Origin: Flaviramulus sp.
GTDB lineage: Bacteria; Bacteroidota; Bacteroidia; Flavobacteriales; Flavobacteriaceae
DNA length: 6,222 bases
NCBI GenBank assembly: GCA_023255235.1
Contig: JALRJA010000082.1
Location: 1-6,222 of the forward strand
Direction: 5' to 3'
Made by a program: the position numbers and the translations under genes. Shown here piece after piece: positions 1-6,222 of the stretch. The notes below the pieces were generated by a model. The model had not been told where the DNA came from. It saw nothing but the letters and a program-made list of their open reading frames with translations, and searched no databases. The stretch's first letter is position 1. Every line of letters starts with the position of its first letter.

Positions 1-651
1 ATCAGTTTCTAGTTGACCACCTATTTCTCCTATCATAACAACAGCTTCAGTTTCAGGATCATTAATTAGTAATTCAACCGCTTCTTTTGTAGTTGTACCA
101 ATAATAGGATCGCCACCAATACCTATAGCTGTTGTAATGCCAAGCCCTTGTTTAACCACTTGATCGGCAGCTTCATAAGTTAACGTACCAGATTTAGAAA
201 CAATTCCAACTTTTCCTTTTTTAAAAACAAAGCCGGGCATAATACCTACTTTGGCTTCTTCTGGAGTAATAACGCCTGGGCAATTAGGACCAATTAAACG
301 GCAGGTTTTATTTTTTATATAGTTTGAAGCCTTTATCATGTCTGCAACAGGAATACCTTCTGTAATGGTTATTATAACCTTTATACCGGCATCAGCAGCT
401 TCCATTATGGCATCTGCGGCAAAAGCAGGTGGCACAAAAATGATACTGGTATCTGCTCCTACTTCTTGTACAGCATCTTTTACGGTATTAAAAACGGGTT
501 TATCTAAATGTGTTTGCCCACCTTTTCCTGGTGTAACACCGCCTACTACATTGGTTCCGTATTCAATCATTTGGCCTGCATGAAATGTACCTTCACTACC
601 TGTGAACCCTTGAACTATAATTTTTGAATTTTTATTTACTAAAACACTCAT
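1..651 (-). CDS. sucD: Succinyl-CoA ligase (ADP/GDP-forming) alpha subunit, 3' end outside the window
   Basis: Alpha subunit of the cytoplasmic TCA-cycle enzyme that interconverts succinyl-CoA and succinate while making ATP or GTP; it works with the beta subunit SucC, which is not in this window. The visible 217 residues begin [18 protein letters not shown]. They show the CoA-binding Rossmann domain with the GFTGSEG loop (residues 15-21), the segment [10 protein letters not shown] (121-130) with the conserved cysteine C124, the SKSGTLTYE segment (152-160) and GIGGDP (177-182). The GEIGG motif (208-212) carries the glutamate (E209) equivalent to E. coli alpha Glu208. The phosphorylated active-site histidine (His246 in E. 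coli) lies in the missing C-terminal quarter; the family is about 290 residues long, so roughly 70 are cut off. The start is an ATG about 20 bases below a promoter-like TATTTTTG. The gene follows the LpxD-like gene but probably has its own promoter. Family assignment is firm. Confidence 0.96.
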   Translation of the reverse strand, partial: MSVLVNKNSKIIVQGFTGSEGTFHAGQMIEYGTNVVGGVTPGKGGQTHLDKPVFNTVKDAVQEVGADTSIIFVPPAFAADAIMEAADAGIKVIITITEGIPVADMIKASNYIKNKTCRLIGPNCPGVITPEEAKVGIMPGFVFKKGKVGIVSKSGTLTYEAADQVVKQGLGITTAIGIGGDPIIGTTTKEAVELLINDPETEAVVMIGEIGGQLETD

Positions 652-676
652 TTTATATTTTATTTTAAAACCTGTG

Positions 677-684
677 CAAAAATA
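677..684 (-). promoter_or_regulatory. Candidate -7 promoter box of sucD (TATTTTTG)
   Basis: On the minus strand the 64-base gap before sucD contains TATTTTTG followed by CA. This matches the Bacteroidota/flavobacterial -7 consensus TAnnTTTG. Transcription would start roughly 5-8 bases further on, giving a leader of about 20 bases, A/T-rich with no Shine-Dalgarno sequence. I see no clean TTG or TTTG at the -33 distance; the nearest is GTTTTAATG at about positions 708-716. The same TATTTTTGCA word precedes lpxD, which supports a functional role. No convincing terminator for the upstream gene is visible in this gap. Confidence 0.6.
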
Positions 685-715
685 CTTTTTTTGAATCTAC
701 TTTATAGCATTAAAA

Positions 716-1654
716 CTATTTTTTTGCTTTGATATGTTGAAAAATTTCTGGAATTTTTTTAATGTTTGCCATTTCTTTCATTTCTGCTCTGGCTTCTTGG
801 GCTGGTGTACCCCAATAGGTTTTATGTCCTTCAAGTGATTTGCTTATACCCGATTGTGCATGAATAACAGCTTTTGTTCCTATTGTAACGCCGCTTGTGC
901 AACCTACTTGCCCCCAAAAGGTAACTTCGTCTTGAACCACCACACAACCAGCTATACCTACTTGTGAAGCTATTAAGCATTTTTTTCCGATAACGGTATC
1001 GTGCCCAATTTGTATTTGATTATCTAGTTTTGAACCTTCTTTTATAGTAGTATCGCCTGTAACACCTCTGTCTATGGTGCAATTTGCACCAATATCTACA
1101 TGATTTTCAATTACCACTCGACCTGACGATTTTAACCTATCAAAACCCTCGGGTCTTTTTTTGTAATAAAATGCGTTTGCACCTAAAACAGTTCCTGAAT
1201 GAATGGTTACGTTGTTTCCAATAATGGTATCATCATAAATACTCACATTAGAATGTATGACACAATTATTTCCTATAACTACATTATGACCAATAAATGT
1301 GTTTGGTTGAATTATGGTGTTTTTACCTATTTTAGATGAGGGTGATATTAAATTGGAAGATGCTTTAAATGGTTTAAAATAATTTGTAAGCTTGTTGAAA
1401 TCATTAAAAGGGTCTTTACTAATTAACAAGGCTTTCCCTTTTGGGCAGTCAACCTCTTTATTTATTAAAATAATGGTAGCAGCAGACTGTAATGCCTTGT
1501 CATAATACTTAGGATGGTCAACAAAAACGATATCGCCAGGTTCAACAACATGAATTTCGTTCATTCCTAAAACTAAAAATTCGGCATCACCTACAAAATC
1601 ACAACTAATTAATTCTGCAATTTGTTTTAAAGTATGTGGTTTAGGAAACTTCAT
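716..1654 (-). CDS. LpxD-like left-handed beta-helix acyltransferase (second, divergent copy)
   Basis: A 312-residue paralogue of LpxD (UDP-3-O-acylglucosamine N-acyltransferase). Residues 1-100 resemble the LpxD N-terminal nucleotide-binding domain. Residues about 103-285 form hexapeptide repeats of a left-handed beta-helix, as in KIGKNTII, HNVVIGNN and DTIIGNNV. A short charged helical tail follows. The signature LDNQIQIGHDTVIG (210-223) keeps H218, matching the catalytic His239 of E. coli LpxD. Two differences stand out against the LpxD in this window. The second active-site histidine (H278 there, His276 in E. coli) is glycine here (G255, in GCTSGVTIG). The F-N-Y triad of the nucleotide pocket is F44-H47-Y50. 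It may acylate a different sugar nucleotide or use another acyl donor, or may simply be a divergent LpxD; the sequence cannot decide. The ATG is the only sensible start, as an in-frame TAG lies five codons upstream. The gene is complete and lies 70 bases after efp. Confidence 0.85.
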   Translation of the reverse strand: MKFPKPHTLKQIAELISCDFVGDAEFLVLGMNEIHVVEPGDIVFVDHPKYYDKALQSAATIILINKEVDCPKGKALLISKDPFNDFNKLTNYFKPFKASSNLISPSSKIGKNTIIQPNTFIGHNVVIGNNCVIHSNVSIYDDTIIGNNVTIHSGTVLGANAFYYKKRPEGFDRLKSSGRVVIENHVDIGANCTIDRGVTGDTTIKEGSKLDNQIQIGHDTVIGKKCLIASQVGIAGCVVVQDEVTFWGQVGCTSGVTIGTKAVIHAQSGISKSLEGHKTYWGTPAQEARAEMKEMANIKKIPEIFQHIKAKK

Positions 1655-1663
1655 ATTTAATAA

Positions 1664-1679
1664 AATCTATTTATAGATT
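1664..1679. repeat. Perfect inverted repeat upstream of the LpxD-like gene
   Basis: AATCTAT-TT-ATAGATT is a perfect 7+2+7 inverted repeat that lies 10-25 bases before the start codon of the LpxD-like gene. As RNA it could form a weak A/U-rich hairpin (six pairs around a four-base loop) next to the ribosome-binding region; as DNA it could be a site for a dimeric regulator. An 8-base palindrome, GTTTAAAC, sits a little further upstream at 1689-1696. The rest of the 70-base gap (1655-1724) has no TAnnTTTG promoter match and no U-tract terminator. In such AT-rich DNA a repeat of this size can arise by chance, so any function is speculative. Confidence 0.35.
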
Positions 1680-1724
1680 AATTGCGATGTTTAAACTGCC
1701 TATTAAAACTGGCTTCTACCACAC

Positions 1725-2291
1725 TTATTCTTTAACACGTTCTTTATAGGTGCCTTTTTCAGTTTCAATTTTTATTTTATCGCCTTCATTAATAAATAAA
1801 GGAACGTTTACAGTAGCACCTGTTTCTACGGTTGCAGGTTTTGTTGCATTTGTAGCTGTATTACCTTTTACGCCTGGTTCTGTATGAGTTACTTGTAAAA
1901 TTACACTTGCTGGCATTTCAACAGAAAGTGGCATATTGTCTTCGGTATTAATAATAACTGTTACAATTTCGCCTTCTTTCATTAGTTCTGGACTATCTAA
2001 AGCAGCTTCAAGTAACCGTATTTGTGTATAATCTTCGGTGTTCATAAAATGATAAAATTCATCATCATTATATAAAAACTGAAATTTATGTGTTTCAACA
2101 CGTACATCTTCTAATTTATGTCCTGCAGAAAAAGTATTATCTATAACTTTTCCGTTGGTAACACTTTTCATTTTTGTTCTCACAAAAGCAGGACCTTTAC
2201 CTGGTTTAACATGTAAAAACTCAATTATTTTGTAAATATCATTGTTGTAACGAATGCACAATCCGTTTCTTATGTCGCTTGTTGTAGCCAT
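1725..2291 (-). CDS. efp: Translation elongation factor P
   Basis: EF-P binds between the P and E sites of the ribosome and relieves stalling at polyproline stretches. At 188 residues it has the normal family length. The three-domain layout is recognisable: the N-terminal KOW-like domain with the loop KPGKGPAFVRTK (29-40), a middle OB domain, and a C-terminal OB domain with the EF-P signature GDKIKIETEKGTYKERVKE near the end. The loop-tip residue is lysine, K32, equivalent to E. coli K34. This is the lysine type rather than the arginine type that is rhamnosylated by EarP, so any modification would be on lysine or absent. The ATG lies four bases after the lpxA stop codon, so efp is almost certainly cotranscribed with the lipid A genes, although its job is unrelated to theirs. 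There is no Shine-Dalgarno sequence. Confidence 0.97.
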   Translation of the reverse strand: MATTSDIRNGLCIRYNNDIYKIIEFLHVKPGKGPAFVRTKMKSVTNGKVIDNTFSAGHKLEDVRVETHKFQFLYNDDEFYHFMNTEDYTQIRLLEAALDSPELMKEGEIVTVIINTEDNMPLSVEMPASVILQVTHTEPGVKGNTATNATKPATVETGATVNVPLFINEGDKIKIETEKGTYKERVKE

Positions 2292-2295
2292 ATAA

Positions 2296-3081
2296 TTAAT
2301 TTGATTTAAAATATCCTTTCATAATACCACGATGCGAATTTTTAATAAACTGAAGAATTTCATCGCGTTCTGGAGTTGCCTCCATTTCGGCTTCAATAAT
2401 TTCTGAAGCTTGTGTATTATTATAATTTTTTTGATAAAGTATTCTAAAAATATTTTGAATTTCTCTAATTTTTTCGGAAGAATACCCTCTACGCCTTAAT
2501 CCTACTGAATTAATTCCTACGTAAGACAAGGGCTCTCTTGCTGCTTTAACATATGGAGGTACATCTTTTCTAACTAACGAACCGCCTGTAACAAAAGCGT
2601 GATTTCCTATTGACACAAATTGATGCACCGCTGTCATACCAGCTAAAACAACATAGTCTCCAATTGTAATATGACCTGCTAAGGTGCTGTTGTTTGAAAA
2701 AATACAATTAGAACCAACAATGCAATCGTGAGCTATATGGCAATATGCCATGATTAAGCAGTTATCACCAACAACGGTTTTCATTCTATCAACGGTACCT
2801 CTATTTATAGTAACGCATTCTCTTATAGTAACATTATCACCTATTTCAACAGTTGTATCTTCGTCGTTATATTTTAAGTCTTGAGGAACAGCAGAAATTA
2901 CAGAACCGGGAAAGATATTGCAATTTTTGCCTATTCGAGCACCTTCCATAATGGTAACATTACTGCCAATCCATGTGCCTTCTCCTATTTTTACATTGTT
3001 GTGAATTGTAGCGAAGGGTTCTATAACTACGTTTTTTGCAATTTTTGCACCAGGATGTACGTAAGCAAGTGGTTGGTTCAT
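2296..3081 (-). CDS. lpxA: UDP-N-acetylglucosamine O-acyltransferase (LpxA)
   Basis: Catalyses the first step of lipid A synthesis in the cytoplasm: transfer of a 3-hydroxyacyl chain from acyl carrier protein to the 3-OH of UDP-GlcNAc. The 261 residues match the usual LpxA length. Hexapeptide repeats forming a left-handed beta-helix run from about residue 5 to 185, followed by an alpha-helical domain containing LRRRGYSSEKIREI (195-208). The motif HIAHDCIVG (115-123) supplies the catalytic H118 (E. coli His125); H137 and H153 match E. coli His144 and His160, and DVPPYV (173-178) is conserved. The residue aligned with the E. coli acyl-length ruler Gly173 is also glycine (G166), in keeping with a long acyl chain rather than the C10 chain of Pseudomonas aeruginosa, which has Met there. 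The ATG lies four bases after the lpxC-fabZ stop. Confidence 0.97.
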   Translation of the reverse strand: MNQPLAYVHPGAKIAKNVVIEPFATIHNNVKIGEGTWIGSNVTIMEGARIGKNCNIFPGSVISAVPQDLKYNDEDTTVEIGDNVTIRECVTINRGTVDRMKTVVGDNCLIMAYCHIAHDCIVGSNCIFSNNSTLAGHITIGDYVVLAGMTAVHQFVSIGNHAFVTGGSLVRKDVPPYVKAAREPLSYVGINSVGLRRRGYSSEKIREIQNIFRILYQKNYNNTQASEIIEAEMEATPERDEILQFIKNSHRGIMKGYFKSN

Positions 3082-3085
3082 ATAA

Positions 3086-4492
3086 TTATTTTACTTTAGT
3101 AATTTGTGCCATTAATTCGGCTTCGGCACAAAGTTTACCGTTTGCGTAGGCATAGCCTTGCATATGGCAAATACCACGGCGAATAGGTGTGATTAATGAG
3201 CATTTAAAAATTAAGGTGTCTCCAGGCATTACTTTTTGTTTAAACTTAACATTATCCATTTTCATAAAAAAGGTTAGGTAGTTTTCTGGGTCTGGAACAG
3301 TATTTAATACTAAAACACCACCTGTTTGTGCCATTGCTTCTACTATTAAAACTCCTGGCATGACAGGTGCATTAGGAAAATGCCCTTTGAAGAACTCTTC
3401 GTTCATGGTTACGTTTTTTGTTGCGATAACATGATTTTCAGTGAGCTCAAAAACTTTATCAATTAACAAAAAAGGTTGTCTATGAGGAAGCATAGCCATG
3501 ATTTGAATTATATCCATTAATGGTGTTTGACTCAAATCTATATTTGGCACATTATTACGCCTTTCATTTTTAATAAGTTTAGACAGTTTTTTCGCAAATT
3601 GAGTATTTACAAAATGGCCTGGTTTATTAGCAATTACTTTTCCGCGAATTCTAGTACCTACCAATGATAAGTCTCCTAAAACATCAAGTAGTTTATGTCT
3701 TGCAGCTTCATTTGGGTGGTGTAATGTTAAATTATCTAAAATGCCATTAGGTTTTACAGCTATAGCATCTTTTTTAAAAGCAACTTTAAGTTTTTCCATG
3801 GTTTTAGGAGAAAGCGGCTTGTCAACATAAACTATGGCGTTATTAAGATCACCGCCTTTTATGAGTCCGTTTTCTAATAACATTTCAATTTCATGTAAAA
3901 AACTAAATGTTCTAGAGTTTGCTATATCTTCTTTAAAATCTGAAATGTGGTTTAATGTAGCGTTTTGGGTGCCTAAAACTTTTGTGCCAAAATCAACCAT
4001 AGTAGTTATTTGGTATTCGTTTGATGGCATTATAAGTATTTCGCTTTTAGTTTCTTCATCTATATAAGAGACTATATCTGTAACTACAAATTCTTCTCTG
4101 TAAGCATCTTGTTCAATAATTCCAGCTTTTTCAATAGCTTCAACAAAAAACTTTGAAGAACCATCCATAATAGGTGGTTCAGATTCATTTAATTCAATAA
4201 TAGCATTATCTATATCCATGCCAACAAGAGCTGCTAAAACATGTTCAGACGTTTGAATACTAACGCCGTTTTTTTCTAAACATGTACCTCTTTGTGTATT
4301 GGTAACGTAATTTGCATCGGCTTCAATAATAGGCATTCCTTCAAGGTCTATTCGTTTGAAAGCTAAGCCATAGTTTTCAGGAGCTGGACTAAACTTTAGA
4401 GTAACATCTTTTCCTGTATGCAAGCCTACACCGGTTAATGAAACTTCGGTTTTTATTGTTTTTTGTTTTATGTCGGTATTAACTATTCCCAT
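3086..4492 (-). CDS. lpxC-fabZ: Bifunctional UDP-3-O-acyl-N-acetylglucosamine deacetylase / 3-hydroxyacyl-ACP dehydratase (LpxC-FabZ fusion)
   Basis: One 468-residue protein with two enzymes. Residues about 8-305 are LpxC, the zinc deacetylase that makes the committed step of lipid A synthesis. Its motif SEHVLAAL (82-89) holds E83 and zinc ligand H84; [10 protein letters not shown] (266-275) holds zinc ligands H266 and D270 plus K267; and H293 in KPGHF matches E. coli His265. Residues about 320-468 are FabZ, the hot-dog-fold dehydratase of fatty acid elongation, with [13 protein letters not shown] (335-347), catalytic H371 in [11 protein letters not shown] and E385 in VEAMAQTGG, at the same 14-residue spacing as E. 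coli FabZ His54 and Glu68. A charged linker (about 302-320) joins them. The reading frame is unbroken, and such fusions are typical of Bacteroidota. Both halves keep their catalytic residues, so both should be active. The start codon overlaps the end of lpxD by 10 bases, suggesting translational coupling. Confidence 0.97.
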   Translation of the reverse strand: MGIVNTDIKQKTIKTEVSLTGVGLHTGKDVTLKFSPAPENYGLAFKRIDLEGMPIIEADANYVTNTQRGTCLEKNGVSIQTSEHVLAALVGMDIDNAIIELNESEPPIMDGSSKFFVEAIEKAGIIEQDAYREEFVVTDIVSYIDEETKSEILIMPSNEYQITTMVDFGTKVLGTQNATLNHISDFKEDIANSRTFSFLHEIEMLLENGLIKGGDLNNAIVYVDKPLSPKTMEKLKVAFKKDAIAVKPNGILDNLTLHHPNEAARHKLLDVLGDLSLVGTRIRGKVIANKPGHFVNTQFAKKLSKLIKNERRNNVPNIDLSQTPLMDIIQIMAMLPHRQPFLLIDKVFELTENHVIATKNVTMNEEFFKGHFPNAPVMPGVLIVEAMAQTGGVLVLNTVPDPENYLTFFMKMDNVKFKQKVMPGDTLIFKCSLITPIRRGICHMQGYAYANGKLCAEAELMAQITKVK

Positions 4493-5505
4493 TTATTTTT
4501 TTCTAAATCGTTAATATCTTTTACAATTTTTGGCAAGTTTTTAAAATGCACATACGATTTGTTGTAATCTGCATAAGCAAGTGCAGGCGATCCTTGAAGT
4601 ATTTCACCATCTTTAACATTGCGTCCTATGCCAGATTGTGCTTGAATTTTTACATTATTGCCAATAATAATATGGCCAACAATACCTACTTGACCACCTA
4701 TTTGACAATTTTCGCCAATTTTAGTTGAGCCAGCTATACCTGTTTGTGCAGCAATAACTGTGTTTTTTCCAATTTCAACATTGTGTGCAATTTGTATTTG
4801 GTTGTCTAACTTAACACCTCTTCTTATAATTGTAGAGCCTAATGTTGCTCTGTCTATGGTTGTTGCGGCACCAACATCGACAAAATCTTCTAAAACAACA
4901 TTGCCCGTTTGCGGAACTTTGCTGTATTCGCCATTATTATTAGGGGTAAAACCAAAACCATCAGCACCTATTATAGCCCCAGAATTTATAACGCAATTAC
5001 TACCAATTACACATTCAGAATATATTTTTGTACCAGCGAAAATTACTGTATTATCGCCTATAGCAACATGATCGCCAATATAAACATTAGGAAATATTTT
5101 TACATTATTACCAATGGTAACATGCTCACCAATATAACTAAAAGCACCTATATAAACGTGGTCTCCATATTTTGAAGAGTTTGCTATAAACGAAGGCTGT
5201 TCTATTCCTGTTTTGTTTAGCTTAACAGAATTGTAGTATTCTAAAATTTTTGAAAACGCAAGATAGGCATCGTCAACCTTTATTAGCGTTGTTTTTAACT
5301 TAGTTTCTGGAACAAATGTTTTATTTACAATAGTAATTGATGCTTTTGTAGAATAAATATGTTGTGTGTATTTTGGGTTTGCTAAAAATGTTAACGAGCC
5401 CTCAAAACCTTCTTCAATTTTAGATAGCTTATGTACTTCAATATCAGGATTTCCTATTACATCACCTTCTAAAATTCCTGCAATTTGTTGAGCTGTAAAT
5501 TTCAC
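4483..5505 (-). CDS. lpxD: UDP-3-O-(3-hydroxyacyl)glucosamine N-acyltransferase (LpxD)
   Basis: Adds the second 3-hydroxyacyl chain, from acyl carrier protein, to the 2-amino group of UDP-3-O-acylglucosamine, giving the diacyl precursor of lipid A. The 340 residues match the family. The N-terminal uridine-binding domain (about 1-100) includes LTFLANPKY (38-46), whose F40-N43-Y46 has the spacing of the uracil-contacting F43-N46-Y49 of Chlamydia LpxD. Hexapeptide repeats of a left-handed beta-helix run from about 105 to 300, and a C-terminal helix follows. H241 in [14 protein letters not shown] is the catalytic base (E. coli His239), and H278 in GIVGHIIIG matches His276. The start codon is GTG: an in-frame TAA lies just two codons upstream, no in-frame ATG is available, and the protein then begins [14 protein letters not shown] as expected for the family. 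Compared with the second LpxD-like protein in the window, this one keeps all the key residues, so it is the likely true LpxD. Confidence 0.95.
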   Translation of the reverse strand: MKFTAQQIAGILEGDVIGNPDIEVHKLSKIEEGFEGSLTFLANPKYTQHIYSTKASITIVNKTFVPETKLKTTLIKVDDAYLAFSKILEYYNSVKLNKTGIEQPSFIANSSKYGDHVYIGAFSYIGEHVTIGNNVKIFPNVYIGDHVAIGDNTVIFAGTKIYSECVIGSNCVINSGAIIGADGFGFTPNNNGEYSKVPQTGNVVLEDFVDVGAATTIDRATLGSTIIRRGVKLDNQIQIAHNVEIGKNTVIAAQTGIAGSTKIGENCQIGGQVGIVGHIIIGNNVKIQAQSGIGRNVKDGEILQGSPALAYADYNKSYVHFKNLPKIVKDINDLEKNKWE

Positions 5506-5536
5506 ACTTTAAGAATTATACTTTATAAATATCATG

Positions 5537-5544
5537 CAAAAATA
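5537..5544 (-). promoter_or_regulatory. Candidate -7 promoter box of the lpxD-lpxC/fabZ-lpxA-efp operon (TATTTTTG)
   Basis: The 50-base gap between the HD-domain gene and lpxD contains, on the minus strand, TATTTTTG followed by CA. This matches the Bacteroidota -7 consensus TAnnTTTG and is identical over 10 bases to the box before sucD. The predicted start point lies about 25 bases before the GTG of lpxD. The -33 region falls inside the end of the HD-domain gene and shows no clear TTG, so the promoter may be weak or rely on the -7 box. Confidence 0.6.
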
Positions 5545-5555
5545 AGAAAAATGTA

Positions 5556-5572
5556 CTAAAGTATATCTTTAG
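5556..5572 (-). terminator. Possible weak hairpin terminator at the end of the HD-domain gene
   Basis: Read on the minus strand, CTAAAG-ATATA-CTTTAG is a perfect inverted repeat with a six-pair stem and five-base loop. Its last three bases are the TAG stop codon of the HD-domain gene. A T-rich stretch with two runs of five T follows within about 15 bases. The stem has only two G-C pairs, so it would be a poor intrinsic terminator; it may instead be a chance repeat. Confidence 0.3.
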
Positions 5573-6222
5573 GATAGCATATAAAATATTTGGTTACTGG
5601 TTTTGATAACGCTTTTAGATTTAAATGATCGGATGCTTTGACAATATCTTGTATTTTTCCGTTGCTATGGAGAATGTTAATTTGTTTTGTGTTGAGTTTA
5701 TATGCTTGATTTGAAATACTTCCTTTAAATACAAAATAGTGTGCTTCAGTTTCAGAAATTGCATGTTTATTTTTTAATGAATCTATGTGTTTTTTTAGGT
5801 TAGTATTGTCAATGGGTTTATTTTTTATCTTAATTTTAAGCAAGTTTCTGTTAATAATCATGTGGCATAAATTACTTAATACAAAATCATGGTGGTGTTG
5901 CCAAAGTTTCATTGCTGAAATAATGTCATAATCATCAATTTGCGAAAACACATCAAGTGCTTTATGGTTAAAATCATCTTGTGTTATGGTGTTTTCTAAA
6001 AAATATAAAAAGGGTTCACTAGCATGTAATTTTTGTCCTTTTTCAAAAAGTTCTTTGGCTCGTTTTAATACTCTAATTAACAATTGTTCAGCTACTAAAC
6101 TTGTTTTGTGTAAATATACTTGCCAATACATAAGCCGTCTGGCTATAATAAATTTTTCAACACTATATATACCTTTTTCTTCAATTACCAAATGGTCATC
6201 TACAACATGAAACATAGTTATT
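5556..6222 (-). CDS. HD-domain phosphohydrolase, C-terminal part (5' end outside the window)
   Basis: The 221 visible residues resemble the C-terminal half of bacterial HD-superfamily phosphohydrolases of the dGTPase-like COG1078 type, which are about 400 residues long. The best marker is the stretch VIEEKGIYSVEKFIIARRLM followed by YWQVYLHKT near the visible N-terminus, which I recognise as conserved in this family. The remainder is mainly helical and rich in charged residues, with a basic stretch KIKIKNK at about 128-134. The frame stays open to the window edge: I and T precede the internal methionine at 6215, so that methionine is not the real start. The metal-binding HD motif lies upstream, outside the window, so catalytic competence cannot be judged. 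Substrate is unknown; members of the superfamily hydrolyse nucleotides. The stop codon lies 50 bases before lpxD, and a promoter candidate in that gap suggests the two genes are at least partly independent. Confidence 0.8.
   Translation of the reverse strand, partial: ITMFHVVDDHLVIEEKGIYSVEKFIIARRLMYWQVYLHKTSLVAEQLLIRVLKRAKELFEKGQKLHASEPFLYFLENTITQDDFNHKALDVFSQIDDYDIISAMKLWQHHHDFVLSNLCHMIINRNLLKIKIKNKPIDNTNLKKHIDSLKNKHAISETEAHYFVFKGSISNQAYKLNTKQINILHSNGKIQDIVKASDHLNLKALSKPVTKYFICYPKDIL

Noticed and set aside
338..583. Open reading frame on the plus strand opposite sucD
   Set aside because: It is the antisense shadow of a clear sucD coding region, with low-complexity composition and no recognisable domain.
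1725..3081. efp considered as a foreign insertion between lpxA and the LpxD-like gene
   Set aside because: Its base composition looks like that of its neighbours, its junction with lpxA is tight and identical in form to the lpxC-fabZ/lpxA junction, and no repeats or mobile-element remains flank it.
2881..3099. Plus-strand open reading frame opposite lpxA
   Set aside because: It lies antisense to conserved LpxA hexapeptide repeats and has no family resemblance or start signals.
3834..4067. Plus-strand open reading frame opposite lpxC-fabZ
   Set aside because: Antisense to the LpxC domain; hydrophobic composition is what reversed isoleucine-rich and leucine-rich coding sequence gives.
4546..5175. 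Several overlapping plus-strand open reading frames and short recurring words such as CCAATA opposite lpxD
   Set aside because: They are by-products of the hexapeptide repeat coding (recurring I-G-N-N codons) on the minus strand, not genes, CRISPR repeats or DNA tandem repeats.
5986..6210. Plus-strand open reading frame opposite the HD-domain gene
   Set aside because: Antisense shadow of a conserved family segment, with no domain of its own.

Overview
The window is AT-rich, gene-dense and coded entirely on the minus strand. It looks like chromosomal DNA of a Bacteroidota member, most likely a flavobacterium. Three things point there: an LpxC-FabZ fusion protein (a Bacteroidota trait), start codons preceded by A/T-rich leaders with no Shine-Dalgarno sequence, and two copies of the -7 promoter word TATTTTTGCA, which fits the Bacteroidota consensus TAnnTTTG. 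The genus cannot be fixed from the sequence alone.

In transcription order (right to left) the layout is: the C-terminal part of an HD-domain phosphohydrolase, cut by the right edge; lpxD; lpxC-fabZ; lpxA; efp (translation elongation factor P); a second, divergent LpxD-like acyltransferase; and the N-terminal three quarters of sucD (succinyl-CoA ligase alpha subunit), cut by the left edge. lpxD and lpxC-fabZ overlap by 10 bases. lpxC-fabZ/lpxA and lpxA/efp are each separated by the same 4 bases. So lpxD to efp is very probably one transcript, with a promoter just upstream of lpxD. sucD has its own promoter candidate. The LpxD-like gene lies 70 bases beyond efp, behind a short perfect inverted repeat.

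The core genes carry out the early steps of lipid A synthesis. LpxA puts a 3-hydroxyacyl chain from ACP onto UDP-GlcNAc, the LpxC half removes the acetyl group, and LpxD adds the second 3-hydroxyacyl chain. The fused FabZ half uses the same class of 3-hydroxyacyl-ACP substrate for fatty acid elongation, so the fusion links the two competing fates. EF-P and SucD are housekeeping proteins with no direct role in lipid A.

No mobile element, CRISPR array, RNA gene or broken gene was seen, and no gene-free stretch exceeds 70 bases. The region is largely an ordinary conserved one. The item most worth following up is the LpxD paralogue, which keeps the catalytic histidine but differs at two other positions known to matter in LpxD.
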